Shown: piece by piece, positions 23,317 to 34,595 of the stretch
How the letters are laid out: every line of letters begins with the position of its first letter
Numbering within the stretch: the first letter of the stretch is position 1
Assembly: GCA_963921195.1 (NCBI GenBank)
Contig: OY992536.1
Location: forward strand, 111,750,778-111,814,777
Direction: 5' to 3'
Source of the DNA: Pegoplata infirma
Taxonomy: Eukaryota > Arthropoda > Insecta > Diptera > Anthomyiidae
DNA length: 64,000 bases
Notes under the pieces: model-generated
Seen by the model: the letters and a program-made list of their open reading frames with translations, nothing else
What the model was told of the DNA's origin: nothing
Databases searched by the model: none
Translations under genes and position numbers: made by a program

Positions 23317-23839
23317 TGAGGTATTCCACACCAAATGCCCCGCTACAGAACAACATGTGTCCCGTAGATTTCTGAATAGGTTGTTTGGATAGCCCTATAT
23401 GGAAATAAGAAAATTGCGTTTTTGGTTTTTCTAATTTTCAAAAACTGGGCTTAGAAGGCGTGGTCAAATATTGGAAAAATGGTCAAATTTGTGGCGAGTT
23501 GCCTTGATTAAATATTTATCACATTAAAACGAAATGCACCACAATGTCAAAAATTTAGATTCTTATATAGTTTTGTATGGGCTATCGATTAAAATTTATT
23601 TTTTTTTTGAAAATTTTCAGAACCCTTTTTTTTTTTTTCTTTATATAAGAATGTAAATTTTTGAGATTGTGGTGCATTCCGTTTTAATTTGACCACGCCT
23701 CCTAAGCCCAGTTTTTGAAAAATTGAAAAACCTAAAACGCAATTTTCTAAGTTCCATATAGGGCTATCCATACAAAATATTCAGAAGTTTACGGTACACG
23801 TGTTTTTTTTTCGCTGGACATTTGGTGTGGAATGCCTCA
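23317..23839. mobile_element. 523-bp palindromic MITE, TA flanks
   Basis: Left TGAGGTATTCCACACCAAAT, right ATTTGGTGTGGAATGCCTCA, with TA at 23315-23316 and 23840-23841. The arms match for about 250 bp on each side (for example 'gggcttagaaggcgtggtcaa' mirrored as 'ttgaccacgcctcctaagccc'). No coding frame. Tc1/mariner-type by its TA flanks (inference). Confidence 0.8.
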
Positions 23840-23880
23840 TATGCTGTTTTTATAACCACATTAAAATGCCGTGTAATTCG

Positions 23881-24313
23881 TAATTGTGGAATGTAATCAC
23901 TTAATTTATATTTCGGAACGCCATATAGAATTAAGGAATGACATCCTTCGCAGTTCTGCCAACTAATTTGCTCAATTGCACATACATATACGGAAAAAAT
24001 ATTATTATTTAAAAGCGTTCCTAATTTTGAACCCCCCTTTATTGCCTAAATTATATTCAAACAAAATGCTTTAATATATGATATATGATAGGTCCGAAAC
24101 CAATTAATTTTGTAATTGAATCAACAAATTTGGTAATTGAAACTCATTTTTATTTTTTTTTCTGTGTAAGACTATGCGTTTTTAGAGAAATTTATTTTTT
24201 TAAAGTTTGTTAAAAATACCCTATTTCTAGGTTGTTGGTAACACTGTTTCCACAACTTCGACAATATGGATAATTCGATATACAAAGTATTTAATTTTTC
24301 AAACATTTAAAAA
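23881..24313. other. Non-coding spacer
   Basis: No gene or element ends recognised. 'ggaatgacatccttcgcagttctgcc' near 23935 is the only G/C-richer part. Confidence 0.35.
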
Positions 24314-24629
24314 ATTATAAAAATAAAATATTTGAGCTCGAGGCCTGGATTGTTCTTTAATTAAAATTCTTCTTTATTAATTTCCAATATTTCGCTACTC
24401 TTCGAGTAGCATCCTCAGGGAATGGATTTTAAATAAAAACACAAAATTCTAAAAAATTAACTCGTTATAATCAACGCTAATTTTTTAGAATTTTGTGCTT
24501 TTATTTAAAATCCATTATACTCCCTGAGGTTGCTTCTCGAAGAGTAGCGAAATATTGGAAATTAATAAAGAAGAATTTTAATTAAAGAACAATCCAGGCC
24601 TCGAGCTCAAATATTTTATTTTTATAATT
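24314..24629. repeat. 316-bp palindrome with a Penelope-like 3' tail motif
   Basis: Two inverted copies of the same segment (about 145 bp each) meet near 24470. Each contains, read outward from the centre, CTGAGGA, a short helix GCTACTC-GAA-GAGTAGC, GAAA, 'tattggaaattaataaag' and 'caatccaggcctcgagctc'. A CCTGARGATG-helix-GAAA block just before the terminus is known from Penelope-like elements, some of which carry hammerhead ribozymes. The left arm (minus strand, 24418-24390) has a perfect 7-bp helix; the right arm has a mismatch. Identification is tentative. Confidence 0.5.
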
Positions 24630-26440
24630 AAATTGGAAAGGTCGAATAAAAAACAACTTTAATATATTTAAAAAATGATTTACCCATTTTCGGCACGCGT
24701 TTCCCTTATCCGAATGTCACCAAATTTTAAAGTTCACATTTAAGATTTTAACAAACCTAAGCTCATCTGAATTGTAAAAACAAATAATTTTAAGAATATG
24801 TTCATACTTTTGTGTCATTTAGTTTTTCAGTTGTCTAATTTATTTTGGGATCGGTCAGTTTGTTGAAAATGGACTTACAAGGAAAGTATCTCAACCCTTA
24901 TGAACCGATTTGCTTGAAACTTAAAATATATATAAAAGAGACGATTTTAAGAATGGGGTGTCTCGGCTTTTCGGCCATATCAGTGTTTCAAAATTTCGTT
25001 GTCCCCTTATGAAACAATGTGGACCTCCGGAAAAATTTCGATAACTCCCGAACTAACAGGAATATCCTCTAGAGAAAAAATACGTGTCGACTTTAATTTA
25101 ATAAAGATTATTTCGTATTCATATGGACATCGTAGGTCTATGTATTCATATAAATACCCCCCAAAAATTACACATTTTCATAAAAAAAGTATTTAACGAA
25201 GCCAAACTTTTACATGGTTATGCCACCGTTTGATAGGCATTAAAAAATCCTTTCTTCTCATATGTAAACATCATATACTTTATTAAAAAGAAATGGCTGA
25301 AAAAAAGGGTGGAAAGTATAAATATCCAAATCTTCAAATTTTATGAAACCCTTAAAAATATATACATGTATTTTTTCTTTATCTTTTATAATTATGTTTT
25401 TAAGCATTTGAAAAATAATATATAAATATGAATTAATGTATGTATGTTTAACTATTCTATCAACCTTTATCAATGGGAGTGATCATTTTATTTTGTATTT
25501 TATCAGATAATTTTGTATTTTTTGATTTTAATATTCTAAAATTTTTTATTCAACTAACAGTAACTTTTTTTTTTATTTTAAATAACACGATATTTTGTGC
25601 GTGGATTATTACTTCTTATTATTTACAAAATGCTTTTATGAATTTTAAATTTTCAATGTTTTGAGTTTTCTTTCTTCAATGTTTTGAGTTTTTTAATATT
25701 ACATAGCAAAAACGTTCATAACCCTTCATCAGATCTAGACATTATAAAAATAACAAATTCGGCAATGGGAGCACAAATCAGTTTTCAGATTAACTAAACC
25801 TAGTTTAACTGAGATCTCAAAAAGATGATCCATGTTATAGATTTATGCTATAAATAGAAGCTGTGATGCCAAAAGCTCTATACAGCTTGCACCAGTAAAC
25901 GATTTAATAGTATTGAGTAAACTTTTAATAAAAAATTATTAAATGCTTACTAAAAAATGTTAGCAAATTTTTAATTGACACAATTACATCTTTACTTAAA
26001 GTTTTTCAATTTTTAAAAAAAACTTTTTAATTGTTTCAAGTAAAAATTTACTCAAAATTTATCAATTTATTTTTTTTTTTAAAGTTTCACATTTTTTTCA
26101 TTTTTTTTTTTTTTTAAATCTTGACCGAATATATTTATGTCTTAAAGACAAGGAAAATTTCATAAAGATAATTTCAAACTTTCATATATATATACAAAAA
26201 ACTATAAACTAAATGAGAATTCAAAACACCAAGAGAATAAAAAAAAATAAAAAAAAAATAAAAAATTTGTATTAAATTATTTATTAATTTTTTTTTTAAT
26301 TTTTAAGTAAATTTTTAAATTGCGTGAAATAAAAAATTAAAATTTTTTTTTTAAATTTAAACAAGTGATTACTAAAATTGTTTTTCTCAATATTATTTTC
26401 TGTGTATTTATGTTAGGGTCATGAGAGTTTTTGCTGGGTA
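24630..26440. other. Intergenic AT-rich region with element fragments
   Basis: No exon found. An element probably ends at 26438, where 'gagagtttttGCTGGG' is followed by TA as in the CCCAGC-ended family, but its left end is not certain. Simple A/T runs fill 26050-26400. Short open frames here have only Phe/Leu/Ile/Asn/Lys-rich composition. Confidence 0.4.
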
Positions 26441-28162
26441 ATATAATCATCACAAAAACATCGTATTGTGACTCATTTTCAATTAAATCGTTATTGTATT
26501 AACAAACAATTAAATAGTATTGACAAATAAAATAAATGTTATTTTATTTAACAACACAGTTTATCAATACAATTAAATTGTTTGTTAGTTCAACAACGTT
26601 TTTAATTAAAAACAAGCCAACAATACAATTTTTTTTCTGGTCAGCCTAGACGATACCGCGACTCACAGTTTTACTAATTAAGAGACAAGTTTTTTATATA
26701 AAAAATGTCAGTCTAAAAAAGAGAAAAATCCTTACGTTATATAACTACAGCAACTAAAATTTTCTTATTTAAGTCGCTATATTTTGGCGAGGATTTTATA
26801 AACTTTGTTCAGACTGCCATATAGTTAATATGGCCGAATTGGACTTATTTGCGAATATCGAAATGATCTATGCGAAAATTTATGAATGAAGGGGTAAATT
26901 TAGTTTTTTGTTGAAAGTTGGACTAACGGAGCTACAGTTTTGTAATATTGTTGTATATCCCGCCCGCAAAGAAAAGGGTTGTGTTTACTTTAAAATGTAT
27001 CCTATTCAATGAGCTTTTTCAGATATCAGAATTTTTCACATCTACACTGTGCAACAGAAAAAAATACCTGGGATGCGTTACTTTTTTTCTAGTAGGTGTT
27101 GTCGAGTACAACAAGACTCTCTCCTTGAAATTTGTATGTTAACCAACAGACGGATTGTGGAGTAGCATTGTTATCTGTAGCTATGGATGGTATAGGTAAT
27201 GAGAAGTTGGATACTCTTGATGTTCTGGGCAAGAGAATAAAGTGTGATGTCCGTTATAATAGACATTAGGGGGAACAAACATAGCTTTTTTCGAATTTCG
27301 AAAAAGTCGGGGTTGGAAAACTTTCCTTTTGGGGTCGATATTAACACACATGAACATTGGACCTTTAGGATAATGGCTTTGGATTCCATTTTCTAATTTG
27401 AAAATCGGAGAGTTCCGAAATAATTGTAAGTGAAAATGGAAATTTTTAACTTTTTTTTCGATTGAAATATAAGTTTATATTTGGACATTACTGAAAAGGA
27501 TTTTTATGGTAAAAATATATTTTTTTGTCTCTAAATTTTTTTTTATATTTTTTTTTGTTTCTTTTTTTGTAAAAAATTTTTTTTTTTTAGTTTTTTGCTG
27601 AAAATATAACGTTATATTAGCTCAGTGTTGAGAAGTTGTATATTTGTAATTATCATATTATTTACTTTGGCCTGTAATGCAACTTGAAATTAATTTAAAA
27701 AAACAATAAGTTATTTTTATGGACCAAAAGAATTTTTTTAACATTAAAACACTTTTTCAGTAATGCCTTTATATAAACTAAAATTTTAAGCCAAAAAAAA
27801 GTTCAAACAATTTTTTTTTACTTTGTTCGGAACTTTCCGATGTCTGTTGTTTTGGCTTTCGTCCAAAAATACAAAATTGTTGAATAAAAACATTACGATC
27901 ACTACATAAAAAACTAATGATATATTAAAAAAATAAGGAATTATTATCAAAAACAAAAAAAAAAAAAAAATATACATAATTTTTGTAAAAAAAACATAAA
28001 TGCTGAGAAAGCGTGTCAAAAATATAAACACAAAAAAATTGAACGGCCGAACTGAAAGATCAAAATGAAATAATGATCAATTGAGCTTAATGAACGAAAA
28101 GACCTAAAATATCTGAAATAAACGAACTGGTTAAACCGCTCAGTTAAGTGAATAGTTCAATT
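26441..28162. other. Intergenic AT-rich region
   Basis: Inverted 'caattaaat/atttaattg' motifs with 'aacaaacaat' lie at 26478-26630 and may be a small foldback element. The stretch around 27040-27120 ('ctacactgtgcaacag', 'gtgttgtcgagtacaacaagac') resembles 59875-59945, so it is dispersed. Nothing coding is supported. Confidence 0.4.
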
Positions 28163-28244
28163 GGGGGCCCCCGTAGGCTAGTTGGTAGCGGGCTAGCCTT
28201 TCAACGTGAGGGTCGTGGGTTCGATTCCCACCAGCACCCTTGGT
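28163..28244 (+). repeat. tRNA-derived SINE head, better preserved copy
   Basis: GGGGGCCCCCGTAGGCTAGTTGG, then GTAGCGGGCTAGCC, then GTGGGTTCGATTCCCACC (T-arm with intact B-box), then CAGCACCCTTGG. It matches 23089-23171 closely. After the tRNA-like part come 'ttcgctacaaagagacgacagtcattg' and 'ggttaggttgag', probably its body. Confidence 0.75.
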
Positions 28245-28756
28245 TTTTCGCTACAAAGAGACGACAGTCATTGTTACCAGTTCTCGGTTAGGTTGAGTTT
28301 ATTAAAAAAATGAGTTGTAAATAAATAGAAAGAATAAAAATAATTGATCGTGTGATCAAAACTATATATTATTATTAGTTCAATTGAACTGGCTCGTTCG
28401 TGAACGACACAACCAGCTATATATGCGGCCGAAAATGGAATGCAACTCTAATATGCAGCTTCTGGGCCATTTTTAGAGGAGTGCGGTGAATCTACTGTCA
28501 ATGACAGTAGTGTATCCAACTCTTTTATATTTATTGGAGCATTGTGGGAATGTGAGTTATGTGACACTCTTCTTTCGATAAGTAAGTAAATTATTCCCCA
28601 GGCCCGAAAGTTTGTTCTAATACTCGCTTGTCTTGTAGAGCACACATGTTTGTTTTTGATTGCCAGTTTTTCGCACAAGGCGTTACAGAAAAAGTCGTTT
28701 TTCAGTCGAAGAATTCGTACCTCCTTCATAGGTATTTCCTGTAACTTATAACTTTA

Positions 28757-29562
28757 TTCAAAATATTTTGTAGGCAAAAACAAATGAAAAACACATTTAA
28801 AACAAGTGATAAAACAACTGAAAACCATCCTAGTATTTATTTATTTGTTTTGACAAGCATCAACATTTATTTTTTACTGTTAATAAAATTTTCTAAAATA
28901 AATAATATTGAACATTAAAAAATTACGTCACTTTCATTTTTCCTTACCAACAAATTCGAAAAAAAATAACCTACGAAAACATTAAAAACTAATAATTGTT
29001 GTGATACTTTTACCAACAAATTCAAAAAAAAAAAAAATTACCTACGAAAAAATTAAGAAATTAATTCGTAGGTTATTTTTACAATTTTTCTATTGAATTT
29101 TATTTAAAAAAATTTTTCAAAAAATTTTTTTTTGGGGAATCGATCCCGCAATCAACTACATTCTGGACAGACACTCTACCCATCGTGCCAAAGTCACTTG
29201 ATACAAACATGTTTTTATATTTTTATAAATAATTTTTTGAGTTTTTTTTTCTACAAAAAATAACCTACTTGTGTAGGTAAAAACTAATGATATCTCATTA
29301 AAAAGTTTGAAAAAAAATACTTTTAATTATCAAAAAAAATTATAATTAATTATCATTAAAAATTTAAAGAATAATCAGTAGTTTTTATTTACAGAACAAA
29401 AATAAATGACTTTAAAAATTAAATGTTAACGAAAGTCTTTATTTTATAGTGTGTTATTTTTGAAACAATGGACAGAAGTAGTCATTAATTAAAACTGAAC
29501 ATCAAACAAATGTTTTTTCTTTTAAAAACGACTAAACGTAATTTTTTTTTTTAAATAAACTA
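28757..29562 (-). mobile_element. 813-bp-type MITE, end-truncated copy
   Basis: Inverted copy of the elements at 36299-37111 and 42291-43103, sharing 'aaatattttgtaggcaaaaac', the 'cctacgaaaacattaaaa' repeats, the tRNA-like block and the 'actgaacatcaaacaaatg' end. The last ~30 bp with the CACTCAAAA terminus are missing on one side and altered on the other. Confidence 0.7.
29133..29197 (-). promoter_or_regulatory. tRNA-like A/B box pair (pol III promoter-like)
   Basis: Minus strand: TGGCACGATGGG (29190-29179) and, about 32 bp on, GGGATCGATTCCCC (from 29146). These fit the pol III A-box (TGGCnnAnnGG) and B-box (GATCGATTC) consensus. The same block is in all three copies of the host MITE. Confidence 0.55.
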
Positions 29563-29621
29563 ATATCAGTAGGGAGCACCCTCTGAGTATTGGTTTAAGT
29601 ACAAAAAAATAACATGATATA

Positions 29622-32045
29622 AAGAATGGCCCACTTATAATCTGGACGACTTATGTGCCTTATAAGTTTTGAATGAAAAGTCACATTTTTATAATTTATT
29701 TATCAAATTAAAGGAAATTTTTCCACCTTTTTATTGGTACCGGTTTTAAGTTTGTAGGTTAAATATTTTTTCGTACAGACGCCATTAAGCAAAATTAAGA
29801 TTAAGAAATTTTGCACACTTTCACGTTTTTTGAGAAATACAGCTGTTCAGAAATTGCTTAAACTTTTAAAATTCTAAAATTTACAGTGCTTAGTGTTTTG
29901 AGTCCTTACGGGGCTATAGAAAGCATAAATTTAAAACCATAAGCGCGTAAAAAAATATCGTTTTAAACCTATTTTATAGTATGTTTCCAGTGGCATGATT
30001 TGGGCAAATCAGAGTGTTTTGAGGAAATCATGTCATTTTCTACATGTTTTCCCATACATTTTTCATATGCGCAAAACATCTTAAATTGGGTGTTTTGGTA
30101 CAAAACGACTTTTTAAACTCACCACTTGTTTTGGTCAGTGCAACACTGTATTTTATATTCGAAAATAAAACTACTCATTCGAAGTAAGTGTTTTCTAGAA
30201 GAAGAAGATATTTAATTTTTTTATTATTAAAATAATTTACAATTAGGTGTTTAAACATCTTTATTTAATTATAACAAACTACAAAATTCATTGTTTTTGG
30301 AAATTATTTTCTTAATTTTGTTGTTTTAACTATTTTGTAGAGAAAACGTCAAATTAATTACGAAAATTCGTAATTAATTTGACATTGCAAATCACTTCAA
30401 CTTGAGTGGAAACAGCTCGAAGTGTTTAGCTCAAATGAAGTGTTTTTGATCTCGATGGAAACATGGTTTTAGCCCAAGTTTGAAAAAAAAAAACATATCA
30501 AGTTGAAAAAAACATACCTTCCTCGAATGTATCCTGTAGGATTAAAGTCCTACGGAGCGATAAATGACTAAACCCGCAAGAGAAAATCGAAGTTCGATGC
30601 CAAAACATGATTTTGCTTTTTAAACACCAATGTTTAAACGAAGTTTAAAGGTTGCCACATGAAACCTGCGTCAAATTTCATGTTAGAAATCACATGGAGT
30701 AAAAAATGAGTTTTGCCCACAATTTTAACCAATCGTAAATAATTTGCCAAATGTAAAAAAAATAAATTGAAGGAGAGTATAATAAAGCAAACAAGTAGAA
30801 AAGTTAAATTCGACTTTGCCGAATCTATGAATACCCTCCACAATGCATTTTTTTTAAAGGGTAGTACATTTTTTAACGTGAAAAACTTAACAATTTTGAT
30901 TAGAAATATTTTATTTTGAGTAAAAAACTCTTTTTTTGTCATTTTTTTTTTTTTTAAAGAAAAATTACTAATTTTTTTTTTTAGTGTGAAATTTTTTTCG
31001 AGTGTAATATTTTTTTTACTGTAAAAATATTTCTTACAGAAAATATTGTCATTTTTGTAAAAAAAAAAATTTTTTTTTTTGTGTAAATTTTTTTTTGAGT
31101 GTAAAATTTTTTTGAGTGTAAAATTTTTTTTGAGTGTAAAATTTTTTTCGAGTGTAATTTTTAAGTTACCAATGCTTTTAAAACTAAACAAGTTTAAAAA
31201 GCATTGCTTTAAAATTAAACAAGTTTAAAAAGCATTGTTTAGTTACCACCAATACTTTTAAAACTTGTTAAAACACGTGGCATTTTAGATGAAACTAATC
31301 TGAAATTCAAGGTTTTGCTTATAACTTTTGAACCACTGGACCGATTGAGCTGAAATTTAAAACCAAACAGACCCGGGGAACGGCAAAGATACGTGCCAAG
31401 CTTCAGTAGTCTCATTATTGTCTTTCGAAAGTTATCGTGTTTTTTATCTCGTAAATTCGCGAAATACCCTTGCCGAAATTTACTCTTTTGCTCATAACTT
31501 TTGAACCACTGGACCGATTTGGCTGGATTGCAATACCAACCTGACCAGGTAAGTGACATACATATATGCCAAACTTCAGTAAAGTCTGTAAAGTCTTTCA
31601 AAAGTTAGCGTGTTTTCTACGGACAGACAAACAGACAGACGGACGGACGGACGGACATCGCTAGATCGACTTAAAATCGATCGAGGATCATAAATATATA
31701 TACTTTATGGGGTCCTAGACCAATATTTCGAGGTGTTACAAACGGAATGACAAACTTATATATACCCTCTATCACTAGAGTGGAGGGTATAAAAATGTAT
31801 AATACTGTTAAATGTAATGTTAAGTTTGATGCAGAGGTAGCACCGAAGGATGTGCAAAATTTCTTCATCTTTTTTTCGGTTAATGACGTCTGTACTAAAG
31901 AATATTTAACCTACAAACTTGAAACCTGTACCAAAAAAAAGTGGAAAAATTTCCTTTAATTTGATACATAAATTATAAAAATGTGACTTTTCATTCAAAA
32001 GTTATAAGGCACATAAATCGTCCAGATTATAACCGGGTCATTCTT
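29622..32045. mobile_element. 2.4-kb palindromic TA-flanked element
   Basis: Ends AAGAATGGCCC… and …GGGTCATTCTT, flanked by TA (29620-29621, 32046-32047). The outer arms match for at least 170 bp (for example 'tctggacgacttatgtgcc' mirrored near 32010-32030, 'aatatttaacctacaaactt' mirrored near 29750). The core includes a block with 'tatgtttccagtgg' / 'gatggaaacatgg' inverted motifs (29985-30470) and a mini-me insertion. No transposase. Confidence 0.75.
30789..31795 (+). mobile_element. Mini-me/DINE-type element, long copy
   Basis: Starts AACAAGTAGAAAAGTTAAATT with the hairpin CGACTTTGCCG and ATACCCTCCAC. It has a 'gagtgtaaaattttttt' simple tandem stretch at 31000-31160, two copies of the 'cataacttttgaaccactgga' block (31319 and 31493), a CAGAC/GGACGGAC tract at 31625-31655, the core CATCGCTAGATCGACTTAAA and the end GTGGAGGGTATAAAAA. 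The doubled block makes it longer than the copies at 11137 and 61435. Confidence 0.8.
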
Positions 32046-32047
32046 TA

Positions 32048-32726
32048 GTCAATAAGCAAAATTGTACCACAATACAAAAAAAAATTTGAAGAAATGGTTT
32101 GTTTTCGAACTTTGAAAACTTTCACCCAATGCGGAGACACTTCCTTCCCGTGGTTTGTTTTTCTAATAAATATCCTCACGGTTGTCTTCTTCACTCATAA
32201 GTTTTATGCAAGGGTCATTTCGATATTTATAGTAATGCGGGGAGGGTGGGGTTCGGGGGTTCATTCTTCTCTTACTACAGCGTGCTATATTTTAATGCTT
32301 TTTCTTTCAATGAAATCTAATATTATTATGTATTTGAAATGATCACAACTTTTTATGTTTATTAATATTGTACAATTATGCGTAAATGTTCAATTAACAT
32401 TATTTATTTAATATTTTTATTCCTTTAAAAAATCTTTTTAAAAAGAACCACAAAATGTTTTTATATTTAAGTTAATATTGTAAATAATGGTGGGATATTT
32501 TTTTTTTTTGTAATTTTCATAAGTTTTTATGCCTAAAAATTGGAATTTTAAAAAGGGGATAAACGAAATAATTTTTATTTATTATGATTAAAAAATCTAT
32601 ATAAAGGCATGGGAACTGATAAAGATGTAACGTTTGAATGCTAACGATCTGGCAAACAAAAAGGCTATCCAGCTTTAAAATTTAGTAGTTCTGGACTGAT
32701 CTGTTTGGAAAAAAAATCATATCCAA
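32048..32726. other. Non-coding spacer
   Basis: No exon or element boundary recognised. A G-rich patch (GGGGAGGGTGGGGTTCGGGGG) lies at 32239-32259, unusual for this window. Confidence 0.4.
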
Positions 32727-33717
32727 CACTGATAGAAATTTGTACATGACAATAATGAAAATCTACATTAATGTTATGAAAAACGACGTTAAAAAGGAAC
32801 CTATGTAGTGTTTCATTGAATTAATGAAATAGGTATCATAAAATGTAATTGCAAGAACAAGTTTCATTAAATTAATGAAAATTGTTCATACAAAATATAG
32901 ATTGTATTTTATGAAAATTTTTCATTACTTTAATGAAAAATGTATTTAACTCTTATGAAATACTTTCATTGAATAAATCCTACTTTTTATTTTTGAAATG
33001 AAATACTTTTATTGAAGAAATGTTACTTTTATTTTTAAAATGAAATATATGTATGAAATTCTAAAGATCTTTTTATAGAATTAAAAATAATAAAAAATTG
33101 TTTTCACTTAGTTTTCTCGCACAAAATTTTACTCCAACCTTAAATTGTAATACATAATTAAAACCACGAACTAATATAAAACATCTAAAACATCACAAAA
33201 TTTAGTTAATTAATAATTTACTTTTTATTTAAAATTTCTGAAAAAATCACAAAATAAAAAAACACTTTCACATATTTTTATTTTATTTATAGATTTCACT
33301 CAGTTTTCTCACACAAAATTTTACTATAACGTTTACTTTTAATACATAAGTAAAGCCCCGAAATAATTTAAAACAACGTGAGTTTAATAAATACTTATAA
33401 TTAATCAACAACATTTCATTTTAAATTTCGTAAAAAAATTCTTAGAAAAAATCACGCTCTGATCAGCTGTTTTTTGCGCGCGTAAACTAACAGACTAAAC
33501 AGACGCGACACGACAGGTGTCAAAAAACAGAAAATTTTGTAAACAAAACTTAATGAAATTTTTTAATGAAACTACGAAATCTAATGAATGAAAATTAATG
33601 AATATCTTGCACAATATGTATGAAATTTCATTCAGCATATGAAAAATTTCATTGTTGCCATGAAACAACGTTAATGAATTCCATTCATTAGTGATATGAA
33701 GCGTTTTTCTATCAGTG
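32727..33717. mobile_element. 991-bp element with CACTGATAGAAA termini
   Basis: Left CACTGATAGAAA, right TTTCTATCAGTG. The interior is full of TTTCATTAATGAAA-type palindromic motifs and has direct repeats of 'tttagttttctcgcacaaaattttact' (33105 and 33300). No open frame. Target duplication not certain, so superfamily left open. Confidence 0.65.
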
Positions 33718-34474
33718 AATGAACAAGAGATTTGTTACTAATTTTAAGATCATATTAGATCAGATTTGCAATTTGCTAATGTGATCAGATCTCACAGTTT
33801 GGAACACATTTAGAATACAAATGATTCGATCAGATACTATTATTACAATAAGATCAAAACAGATCACATAATCGATTTTTACTTGATTTTTTCAGATGAC
33901 GTTCCGTCTTTATGATTCCTATCTTTTATCTATAATGTTCTGCCAGATTATTGTAGTTTTATTAAAATTGTGGTTCAAATCTTTTTAAAAATCTGGCATT
34001 TCTAACTTATAATGGTTTAAAAAAATATTATAAACATATTATTTTGAACAATAACATATTTACAAAATATGTTTGTTAGTTTATCTATTAATTTATTTTT
34101 TTTATTAAATTTGTTAATTATTTTCATATGTATATCTAAAGTAATTATTGTTTATGTAAATTATCTGTTTGAATATCTTGTTAATATTTTTTTTTTGTTT
34201 GCTTTTCAATATCTTAATATTAAGTTTATATTTTTGTTGACAATTTTCTGGGTTTATTTTCAAATTTCACAATTTTGAAACTGTGTATGTAGTCTAAAAA
34301 AACTTTGTTTTATTTATTATTTCTTTTCAAAATACTTATCTAACATCTAAAGTTGATTTGCAATTTATGGTTTTCATTTTTATAGTGTTTTTCTGATTTC
34401 TTTTTGTTTTATTTTTTTTTTAATATTAAAATTTGTTAAAATATTGATGTACTAAAAAACTTATGCAGAAATTG
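33718..34474 (-). other. Probable 3' UTR and downstream flank of the GTPase gene
   Basis: Directly downstream (minus strand) of the stop codon. A/T-rich without repeats of the other families. TTTATT on the plus strand (AATAAA on the minus) occurs near 34307-34316 and at other places, so a poly-A site is likely within a few hundred bases, but the exact site cannot be chosen. Confidence 0.4.
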
Positions 34475-34595
34475 CTAAAGTATTGTACAACGTCCTTTAT
34501 TTCTATTTGATTGTGAAAACTCAGTGCCAATAACACCGCCAGTACTGGTACAACCCATTAATTCACGAAAAACATCACCAATTTTATAATTGTAT
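34475..34595 (-). CDS. GTPase last exon with CAAX box
   Basis: The 121-nt coding part follows a 92-bp intron (acceptor CAATTAG at 34597-34596). The first base completes a CAA codon, giving SAQYNYKIGDVFRELM, then a Gly/Ser/Thr-rich linker, then RNKGRCTIL and TAG (34477-34475). The length equals 1 + 40 codons exactly, which supports the splice prediction. Confidence 0.85.

Larger units (their letters stand above)
23011..23880. mobile_element. Relic of the Transib-like family seen at 60376
   Basis: The left end CACATTAGTGAAAATTAACT…'tttttgtcgaattttgtctacagatcgcc' parallels the start of 60376-61413 (CACAGTGGGGAAAAATGG…'tttttgtccaattttgcctacaggtcgca'). 'atgtaataagcaagtgacgaatatgct…ttatcaacga' parallels 60590-60655. 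It is interrupted by a tRNA-derived SINE (23089) and a MITE (23317-23839). The right end is not located exactly. Confidence 0.55.
28600..29610 (+). pseudogene. LINE 3' end split by a MITE
   Basis: Before the MITE, 28660-28755 encodes a tail like that of the 13.1-kb LINE (KKSFFSRRIRT, then a gap, SCNL). After it, 'agtagggagcaccctctgagtattggttta' (29568-29600) matches the 3' UTR at 15028-15055. The segment between the two is missing, replaced by the 806-bp element. Confidence 0.65.

Noticed and set aside
30634..31191. 185-codon open frame (Lys/Asn/Phe-rich)
   Set aside because: It is the simple repeat 'gagtgtaaaatttttt' in a mini-me element read in one frame.
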